Assembly: GCA_046760785.1 (NCBI GenBank)
Contig: JBHIET010000041.1
Span: 1 to 28,819, forward strand
Direction of reading: 5' to 3'
Length of the DNA: 28,819 nucleotides
Source of the DNA: JBHIET01 sp046760785
GTDB lineage: Bacteria; Chloroflexota; Anaerolineae; B4-G1
The number at the start of each line of letters is the position of its first letter. Within the stretch, counting starts at the first letter, position 1. The notes under the pieces were generated by a model. The model was not told the DNA's origin and searched no databases. It worked only from the letters and a program-made list of their open reading frames with translations. Positions 1 to 5,390 of the stretch are shown piece after piece. The position numbers and the translations under genes are program-made.

Positions 1-121
1 GCCCCGCGCTGGCACCGGACAAATTGGGAACGAACTTGCGGAAGGCTGTACTAAGCCTAGATTTCGCACTCCGCTAGCAGCTAAATCAGGCCCGTCGCCC
101 TTCGATACGGCTTTCGACCTA

Positions 122-140
122 CCCTTCGTCTACGCTCAGG
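122..140. repeat. Short REP-like palindrome copy
   Basis: Read on the minus strand this is CCTGAG-GTAGA-type sequence ending CGAAGGG, matching the pattern CCTGAG(N6-8)CGAAGG found at least five more times in the window (2720, 3831, 3934, 15793, 22610). It lies in the 218-base stretch downstream of the ferredoxin gene, where I see no gene. Confidence 0.55.
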
Positions 141-218
141 ACGTAGCTCAGAATGCGATTTGGTTATGATCTGTGCTACTGTTGTTATGATTTCCAGGGG
201 TGCGAAAAACAGGCTAAG

Positions 219-458
219 TTATCGCAGTTCGATCGCCTCTCCCGGACATTGTAACACGCAGGCGCCACAGGCGATACACCGCTGTGCGTCGTGAAAGACC
301 GCCTTGTGATGCTCCCGGTCCGGCGTCCAGCAACCCACCGGGCACACATCGTAGCAGGTCCAATCTCCTATGCAGCGATCAGGGTCGAAGTGGATGCGGA
401 GATAGCGCAGCTTGCGGGCCAGCTCCGCGTGTTCGCTCAGCGATTTCCAGAAGCTCAT
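219..458 (-). CDS. HgcB-like two-cluster ferredoxin with an Asp-for-Cys substitution
   Basis: This 79-residue iron-sulfur protein probably passes electrons to the corrinoid protein encoded just upstream. Two cluster motifs are visible: C29-x2-D32-x2-C35-x3-C39-P and C61-x2-C64-x2-C67-x3-C71-P. The second cysteine of motif 1 is Asp (GAT codon at 363-365), the CxxD arrangement known from Pyrococcus furiosus ferredoxin, where Asp ligates a [4Fe-4S] cluster or leaves a [3Fe-4S] one. An extra Cys43 follows motif 1. Its position directly after an HgcA-type gene and the residues around motif 1 resemble HgcB, but the protein is shorter and lacks the cysteines HgcB carries near its C-terminus. The start is the ATG after GGTGGGTGAG, 11 bases past the upstream stop, so it is surely co-transcribed. 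Ferredoxin identity is certain; the HgcB relationship is inferred. Confidence 0.9.
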   Translation of the reverse strand: MSFWKSLSEHAELARKLRYLRIHFDPDRCIGDWTCYDVCPVGCWTPDREHHKAVFHDAQRCIACGACVLQCPGEAIELR

Positions 459-469
459 TGCTCACCCAC

Positions 470-2083
470 CTACCAGTTTACCAACCGGCTGCCTGCCAGG
501 TAGACCGCCAGCAACACCGTCCCGATCACTCCCTCCCACACCCAATTGGCTTGCTCGCCCCGCATCAGCGGACTCATGCCCTGGAGTTCTGCGCCGGTAA
601 AGACCGCCAGCCCCACCAGCCCCACCGTCCAATTGAAAAGGCGGCGCGGCGGCAGGTGCCCCCCCAACGCCGAGTAGATGGCCAGCCCCGCCAGCGCTAG
701 AGCAGCCAGCGGCACGCTCTTGGCCAGTCCGTCCCGTCCCGGCAGCCAGGGCAGCACTACGGCGTAGAACAGGGAGAGACCGAGGAGGGCAGCCGTCACC
801 GGCCAGAACATCACTCGCCAGAAGATGGCAAGTGGCACGAGGATGAGCAGTCCGTAGAAGCCCAACGTCACCAGTGCCATCTCAATGCGCTCCCGCAGCG
901 GAAAGGTCAGCCAGCGCATGGCGTCGGACTTCCGGCGACCGGCGGCTAGGTAGGCGGGGATGTCGCGGGCGCGGGCTGGGCCCCAGTGCACGGACCAACC
1001 GGTCTCCCGGTGCACTCTCCCGCCATCCACCCCGCAGGCGGCCAATTGCGGCAGCACGAGCGCACGATGGTCTACGACCTCCTCGACGCCACTGCTCTTC
1101 ACGGCGGCGATCACTTTTTCAGCGGTAAAGTAGCCGCCCCCGGCCGCACACCAGACGTTGATGCCGGCCGAGTCGGCCACCAACAGCCAGCAGTCCCCCC
1201 GCCCGTCCAGTTCCCGCACCACCCGCCGCACCGTCAGATCGAAGTTGCCTGTCACCAGCACCGGCGACCCCCGGTTGGGCTCGCCCACACGGTAGAGGCC
1301 GGGCCGCACCTTGGGATACGGGGGGATGATGCGGAAGAAGACCGCCCACAGGTCCACCAGCAACGAGCGCAGCGTGACCCGGTGGGTTAGGCGGGGGATC
1401 GGGGGAGGGGCAAGCCCTCCCCCTACCTCCTCGGCCGGCCGGGCGACGAAGAGTTGCAGGCTGCCCCCCAGGTACGAACTGGCGACCCGTGGGGCGAAGC
1501 CGGCCTCGGTCAGAAGTGTGGGGAAGCCGTGCAGCGCGTGAGTGGTGGTGCGGGTCAGCAGCCAGGTGACGAGGGCCAGCGGCAGTCGCACGGCAGCCCA
1601 CGCCAGGCGCGCCAGTATCCCCTCTGGCACGACCTCGTCGGCGATGGCGAGCCGGCCGCCAGGGGCGAGCAGCCAGCGCGCCGCCTGTAACACATATCGC
1701 TGTTCATCGGGCGGAAGTTCGCTGAAGACCAGCGTGCTGACGATGAGGTCGAAGGTCCCGGGAGAGAAGTGGTCGGCGATGAGCGAGGCGTCGAGATGAT
1801 GTAGCTCGACTTGCTCTTCCAATCCCTCAGCAGCGATTCGTTCTCGCGCCACCTCCAGCATTGTGACCGAAGCGTCCACTCCGGCTACAGTCGCGCCTCG
1901 CCGGGCCAGCATCAGTGCCAGCGTCCCGGTACCGCAGCCGATTTCGAGGACCCTTTCGCCTTCGTCCACCATCTCGGCGATGTGGGCCTTCACGCGCACG
2001 TCGCATCCCAGCGTCAGCAGCCTGAGACCGCGGTCATAATCGGCCGGGGTGGTCTCCAACCATTTCATAAAGACGGTGGCCAT
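470..2083 (-). CDS. SAM-dependent methyltransferase fused to HgcA-like corrinoid/membrane protein
   Basis: One uninterrupted 537-codon frame joins two proteins. Residues 1-215 are a class I SAM methyltransferase: motif I VLEIGCGTG (45-53), acidic D70 ending strand 2, D98 in HHLDAS, and FDLIVSTLVF (111-120). After a Gly/Pro linker (221-230), residues 255-395 match the corrinoid-binding domain of HgcA (CdhD/CFeSP family), with GSPVLVTGN (272-280), the cap-helix signature N309-VWCAAG (Cys312 is the expected lower-axial cobalt ligand) and VLPQL. Canonical HgcA has NVWCAAGK; here the Lys is Gly316. Residues 400-535 hold about five membrane helices, as in HgcA. Known HgcA transfers a methyl group from a cobamide; the fused domain suggests SAM as methyl source or sink, which is inference. 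The start is the ATG after AAGGAG, three bases past the stop of the upstream gene. Confidence 0.85.
   Translation of the reverse strand: MATVFMKWLETTPADYDRGLRLLTLGCDVRVKAHIAEMVDEGERVLEIGCGTGTLALMLARRGATVAGVDASVTMLEVARERIAAEGLEEQVELHHLDASLIADHFSPGTFDLIVSTLVFSELPPDEQRYVLQAARWLLAPGGRLAIADEVVPEGILARLAWAAVRLPLALVTWLLTRTTTHALHGFPTLLTEAGFAPRVASSYLGGSLQLFVARPAEEVGGGLAPPPIPRLTHRVTLRSLLVDLWAVFFRIIPPYPKVRPGLYRVGEPNRGSPVLVTGNFDLTVRRVVRELDGRGDCWLLVADSAGINVWCAAGGGYFTAEKVIAAVKSSGVEEVVDHRALVLPQLAACGVDGGRVHRETGWSVHWGPARARDIPAYLAAGRRKSDAMRWLTFPLRERIEMALVTLGFYGLLILVPLAIFWRVMFWPVTAALLGLSLFYAVVLPWLPGRDGLAKSVPLAALALAGLAIYSALGGHLPPRRLFNWTVGLVGLAVFTGAELQGMSPLMRGEQANWVWEGVIGTVLLAVYLAGSRLVNW
1401..1423. repeat. GC-rich palindrome encoding the fusion linker
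   Basis: A perfect 9-base stem (GGGGGAGGG / CCCTCCCCC) with a 5-base loop lies exactly at the boundary of the methyltransferase and HgcA-like domains. On the minus strand it encodes GGGLAPPP, a low-complexity linker. It resembles the palindromic insertion at 6595-6617. Confidence 0.6.
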
Positions 2084-2086
2084 AGG

Positions 2087-2578
2087 CTACTCCTTGTCCT
2101 TCTCCTCCTGCTGCTCGATGATATCCTGGATTTCTCGCTCCAGCTTCTGGCCGGCAGCGAGGATGTCTATCAGTTGGTCTTCGATCTCTTGATCGTCTTC
2201 GGGGCGCGTCTCCCATGCTCCCTGGAGTGCCTCGTTCATGCGCGCCAAACTGCGAGACATAGCGGCGAAGACGTCCTCGGCCGTCATCTCACGGGAGACC
2301 AGCTTAACACGTGGCCCGCTGTAGAAACCCAGCGACTCCATCTCTCGCTCCATCTCCTCCGCGAGTTCCGGGTCGTCCTCGAATCCCTCCGTGTGATCCA
2401 CACCCGGTGTGAACTCGAAGCGTTCGTCGTCCGTGAGCATGCGATGGAAATCTTCTAACTCGACGTCCAGTGCCAGCCCTTTCCCCTGGAGCATCAGCCA
2501 CAGTTTCTTGACCGGCACATAGAAGTCGGGGTCGGTCTCCAGAATCTCGATTGTTTGAGTGATGATGCGGTCGTCCAT
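2087..2578 (-). CDS. Acidic conserved-looking protein of unknown function
   Basis: This 163-residue soluble protein is not one I recognise. It has no signal peptide or membrane segment. The first 60 residues (helix-rich, with VPVKKLWLMLQGKG) could form a small winged-helix-like fold. The middle is strongly acidic, and the last 45 residues (EIEDQLIDILAAGQKLERE and onwards) look like an amphipathic coiled coil ending in Glu/Lys-rich sequence. It starts at an ATG preceded by GGAGGAATAAGC. Its stop is three bases before the start of the methyltransferase-HgcA fusion, whose ribosome site lies inside its 3' end, so it is the first gene of that operon. A regulatory or assembly role is possible but not shown. 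Confidence 0.8.
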   Translation of the reverse strand: MDDRIITQTIEILETDPDFYVPVKKLWLMLQGKGLALDVELEDFHRMLTDDERFEFTPGVDHTEGFEDDPELAEEMEREMESLGFYSGPRVKLVSREMTAEDVFAAMSRSLARMNEALQGAWETRPEDDQEIEDQLIDILAAGQKLEREIQDIIEQQEEKDKE

Positions 2579-2624
2579 TGCTTATTCCTCCCTCCCGTTC
2601 AAGTAGACAGTACACATAAGTAAC

Positions 2625-2802
2625 TTGACAATGTCACATTTGGCCAAAGGCTCTCAGCCCTTGTCCCCAAGGGCGTGTTCTGCGGGCAAATCTCGTTTGA
2701 GACGCCCCCGAGGCTTCGTCCTGAGGCTCAGCCCGAAGGGACGGGGGCTACGAGCACCGGCGAGCAAGTGCAGCCGGCTTTATGTTAATCTGACATTGTC
2801 AA
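2625..2802. mobile_element. MITE-like element with 16-base terminal inverted repeats (copy 1)
   Basis: The 178-base element begins TTGACAATGTCACATT and ends with the inverse of TTGACAATGTCAGATT (one mismatch). Its first 53 bases from 2627 recur exactly at 28767-28819, showing it is dispersed. Inside are nested palindromes: CCCTTG/CAAGGG at 2658-2673 and a REP-like CCTGAG...CGAAGGG at 2720-2740. It contains no plausible gene. It fills most of the gap between the operon starting at 2578 and the gene ending at 2869. No clear target-site duplication was found. Its left terminus reads TTGTCA toward the 2578 operon and might supply a -35 hexamer. Confidence 0.75.
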
Positions 2803-2868
2803 AGTAGATAGGCACACAGGGGGACCTAGAGTATCCCAATGTCCTTGTCTACTTGTATCCTCGTGTAC

Positions 2869-3552
2869 TTACAGACTGTAGCTCGCGCCAGGTTTGAGCA
2901 CGACCGGTTCGGCGGATGTTTCGGCCCGTACCCGCTCGGCCCAGGCGCGGGGGTCCTGTTTGATGACGTCGAAAGTGTTATAATGGATGGGGATGACGAC
3001 CCGGGGTTCGAGCAACTTGACCGCGCGGAGAGCGTCGTCCGGCCCCATGGTGAAATTATCCCCGATGGGCAGGGCGGCCAGGTCAATCCCCTCCTCGCCG
3101 ATGAGACGCATACTGTAGAAAAGCCCGGTATCGCCAGCCAGGTAGATTTTCTTGCCCTCGGCGGTCAGCAGCAGTCCGCAGGGGTTGCCGCCGTAGGAGC
3201 CGTCGGGCAGGCCGGAGCCGTGATGGGCGATGGTCAGCTTGAGATAGCCGAAGGGATGCTGGAACCCACCGCCGATGTGCTGAGGGTGGATGCGGGTCAC
3301 GCCCTGGGCCTGGAGCCAGTTGCAGATCTCGAAGTTAGAGATGACCAGGGCCTCAGTTCGCTTGGCGATAGCGACCGTGTCGCCGATGTGATCCCCGTGG
3401 CCGTGGGTAACCAGGATGTAGTCTGCCTCAACGGCGTCGGCCGAGATGGGAGCGAGGTCGTTGCCGGTGAGGAATGGATCTACCAGGATCCGTGCACCTC
3501 CGACGTTTAGAGCAAAGACGGCGTGTCCGTACCAGGTTAGTTTGACAGTCAT
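2869..3552 (-). CDS. UPF0173-type metal-dependent hydrolase (metallo-beta-lactamase fold)
   Basis: The 227-residue protein belongs to the UlaG/UPF0173 branch of the metallo-beta-lactamase superfamily, cytoplasmic hydrolases whose substrates are mostly unknown. Metal-binding motifs are present: H50-GHGDH (50-55), H110/H111, D141 in AGDTG, and H190 in VVIPIHYNTFD, the family's typical C-terminal block. The N-terminus TWYGHA is also characteristic. The length matches the family. It starts at an ATG with AAGGAG nine bases upstream. It is transcribed alone from a strong promoter at 3645-3673 and is flanked on both sides by MITE-like elements. Confidence 0.93.
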   Translation of the reverse strand: MTVKLTWYGHAVFALNVGGARILVDPFLTGNDLAPISADAVEADYILVTHGHGDHIGDTVAIAKRTEALVISNFEICNWLQAQGVTRIHPQHIGGGFQHPFGYLKLTIAHHGSGLPDGSYGGNPCGLLLTAEGKKIYLAGDTGLFYSMRLIGEEGIDLAALPIGDNFTMGPDDALRAVKLLEPRVVIPIHYNTFDVIKQDPRAWAERVRAETSAEPVVLKPGASYSL

Positions 3553-3644
3553 ATCTTATTCTCCTTGTTGGTTATGTGGTGAGATCTGGGCCAAATCCGG
3601 CTGTTGCGGTGGAGGATTGAAATGAACTATATCCCCTGTGAAGA

Positions 3645-3673
3645 AGTATATCCTACGAACAAAGAGATGTCAA
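3645..3673 (-). promoter_or_regulatory. Sigma-70-type promoter for the UPF0173 hydrolase
   Basis: On the minus strand TTGACA (3668-3673), a 17-base spacer and TATACT (3645-3650) form a near-consensus promoter about 95 bases upstream of the ATG at 3552. Confidence 0.8.
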
Positions 3674-3735
3674 TATGCGCGCGGACTTGGCAACAATGTG
3701 ACATTGGTAATACTCCAGATAGGTAGCTTGGGGGA

Positions 3736-3765
3736 TTGACAGGTGCCATGGAGTTGTGGTATAGT
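3736..3765 (+). promoter_or_regulatory. Sigma-70-type promoter upstream of the sigma factor gene
   Basis: TTGACA (3736-3741), an 18-base spacer and TATAGT (3760-3765). No gene other than rpoD at 4018 lies downstream, but the 201-base inverted-repeat element at 3789-3989 sits between promoter and start codon and would form a structured 5' leader. Confidence 0.65.
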
Positions 3766-3788
3766 AGCATTTAGCAGAAACGCTTATC

Positions 3789-3989
3789 TTGACAATGGCA
3801 CATTCGGTTTCCCGGCGACTGAAAGCCTGTGCTGAGCGTAGCCGAAGCATCGTGGGCAACTGCTGCCAGGTCCGCCCTCGCGGACTGGTCCGGTCGCCGG
3901 AGGGCGACTTTGCAGACGTAGCACGCGGTGCTCGCCCTGAGCGCAGTCGAAGGGCAACCGCCGTGCGGTGGAAATGTGCCATTGTCGAA
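3789..3989. mobile_element. MITE-like element with terminal inverted repeats (copy 2, diverged)
   Basis: The element begins TTGACAATGGCACATT and its right end, read inverted, is TTCGACAATGGCACATT; 14 bases (GACAATGGCACATT) are identical. The ends match those of the element at 2625-2802 apart from T to G at one position, but the interior differs. The interior holds two REP-like palindromes: GCTGAGCGTAGCCGAAGC near 3831 and CCTGAGCGCAGTCGAAGGG at 3935-3953. No gene is apparent. A related 12-base sequence, AATGTGACATTG, occurs alone near 3696. Confidence 0.75.
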
Positions 3990-4017
3990 CTAAACGACTA
4001 TGATCGTTGGGTGAAGT

Positions 4018-5226
4018 ATGGGACTGGATCGAAGGAATAAACTGGCAGAAACCGGAGAAGAAATAGATGGCGAGGAATACCTGCTGACCAAGGCGGCTGA
4101 GCAGGGCTTCGTCACATACAATGACATCCTGACTGCTTTCCCGAAGGCTGAAGAGAACATCGAGGAACTGGAGGACATCCTGACTACTCTCATCGAGACC
4201 GGCATCGAGATAGGCAAGCCGGAAGGAGAAGAGGGAGAAAAGCAGGCAGCAAAGGAATCCGAGGTACCTAGTCCGATTGGTGCAACAGCCGACCAGGAAG
4301 CGTACTTCAGTACTGTTGAGATAGACGATACGATCGGCCTTTACCTCAAGGAGATTGGCCGGGTGCCGCTACTTACGGCTGAAGAGGAGGTTATGCTGGC
4401 CAAACGAATGGAGGCTGGTCAGATTGCCCAGGAGCAGTTGAGGCAGGACGGTCGCAATCCTGAAGAGCGGGCCGAACTGCAACGTATCATACAGGACGGC
4501 CTGGCTGCCCGTGAGCACCTCATCCGTGCCAACTCTCGGCTGGTGATCAGTGTGGCCAAGAAGTACATTGGCCGGGGTGTGCCTTTCCTTGACCTGATCC
4601 AGGAGGGCAACATCGGGCTTATACGCGCTGCGAATAAGTTCAACTACCGGCTGGGGCACAAGTTCTCAACCTACGCAACCTGGTGGATCCGGCAGGCGGT
4701 CACGCGCGCGATCGCCGATCAGAGCCGCACCATCCGCGTCCCGGTCCACATGGGCGACCAGATCAACAAGCTCCTACGGACTTCCCACCGGCTGACCCAG
4801 GAACTGGGGCGCGAACCGACCTCCAAGGAGTTAGCCGCCTCGATGGAGATTCCCACACGCAAGGCCGAGGAGATGCTGAAAGTGGCCCGCCGTCCTCTCT
4901 CGTTGGAGATGCCCACCGACGACGAAGGGGATAGTGAGCTGGGCGATTTTATCGAGGATGAGGATAGCCCGGCTCCGGATGAGGAGGTGACTTCTGCAAT
5001 GTTGCGGGAGTTGCTGCGTCATACTCTCCAGGATCTCCCGCCACGTGAAGTACGCATTCTGCAACTGCGTTACGGGCTGGTGGATGGTGAGACCTACACG
5101 CTTGAAGAGGTTGGCAAGAAGTTGGGAGTGACCCGTGAGCGGGTGCGCCAGATAGAAGCCCAGGCGCTCAGCCGACTGCGTCATCCTAGTCACTCCCGCA
5201 AGCTGCGCGACTATCTGAAAAAGTAG
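4018..5226 (+). CDS. rpoD: RNA polymerase sigma-70 factor, RpoD/SigA type
   Basis: This 402-residue primary-type sigma factor directs RNA polymerase to promoters. All regions are present in order: a region 1.1-like acidic segment (18-65), region 1.2 (104-135, TIGLYLKEIGRVPLLTAEEE), region 2 (170-235) with DLIQEGNIGL and the -10 recognition helix FSTYATWWIRQAVTRAI, region 3 (238-290) with RTIRVPVHMGDQINK, and region 4 (335-400) with the helix-turn-helix TLEEVGKKLGVTRERVRQIE. The region 1.2-2 spacer is short compared with E. coli RpoD, as is common in Gram-positive-type SigA. The ATG at 4018 has only a weak GGGTGAAG ribosome site. It could be the housekeeping factor or one of several RpoD paralogs. 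The upstream region contains a promoter and an inserted inverted-repeat element. Confidence 0.96.
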   Translation: MGLDRRNKLAETGEEIDGEEYLLTKAAEQGFVTYNDILTAFPKAEENIEELEDILTTLIETGIEIGKPEGEEGEKQAAKESEVPSPIGATADQEAYFSTVEIDDTIGLYLKEIGRVPLLTAEEEVMLAKRMEAGQIAQEQLRQDGRNPEERAELQRIIQDGLAAREHLIRANSRLVISVAKKYIGRGVPFLDLIQEGNIGLIRAANKFNYRLGHKFSTYATWWIRQAVTRAIADQSRTIRVPVHMGDQINKLLRTSHRLTQELGREPTSKELAASMEIPTRKAEEMLKVARRPLSLEMPTDDEGDSELGDFIEDEDSPAPDEEVTSAMLRELLRHTLQDLPPREVRILQLRYGLVDGETYTLEEVGKKLGVTRERVRQIEAQALSRLRHPSHSRKLRDYLKK

Positions 5227-5261
5227 TGGCCTGCTGCTAGCGCTCACTCTATTAAGTTCAG

Positions 5262-5296
5262 GAGCGAGGCGCCGGGTATAACTCGGGGCCTCGCTC
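5262..5296 (+). terminator. Hairpin terminator candidate after the sigma factor gene
   Basis: GAGCGAGGC (5262-5270) pairs perfectly with GCCTCGCTC (5288-5296), and the stem may extend with GC pairs. It is 36 bases past the stop codon. The following sequence is T-poor, so it may work as a 3' stabiliser rather than a strong intrinsic terminator. Confidence 0.6.
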
Positions 5297-5321
5297 TGTA
5301 TAGGGCAGGGTTCTTCACTGT

Positions 5322-5350
5322 TTGCGGTCTGTTCTCTTGTGTGTTAAAAT
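5322..5350 (+). promoter_or_regulatory. Promoter of the antiporter-like operon
   Basis: TTGCGG (5322-5327), a 17-base spacer and TAAAAT (5345-5350) end 40 bases before the ATG at 5391. Confidence 0.55.
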
Positions 5351-5360
5351 AACCGGGTGT

Positions 5361-5377
5361 GCTGGAAATGTTCCAGC
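5361..5377. promoter_or_regulatory. Perfect palindrome just past the -10 element; possible operator
   Basis: GCTGGAA-ATG-TTCCAGC is a perfect inverted repeat with 7-base arms. It begins 10 bases downstream of the putative -10 hexamer, so it would overlap the first transcribed bases and lies 14 bases before the start codon. It could be a repressor site or a leader hairpin. Confidence 0.45.
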
Positions 5378-5390
5378 GCGCTGATGTCCA

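Noticed and set aside
284..700. Plus-strand open frames opposite the ferredoxin and fusion gene
   Set aside because: They run antisense to genes with clear motifs and good ribosome sites.
470..2083. Calling the fusion a bona fide mercury-methylating HgcA
   Set aside because: The cap-helix Lys is replaced, the ferredoxin partner is atypical and an extra domain is present. Family membership is supported; mercury methylation is not.
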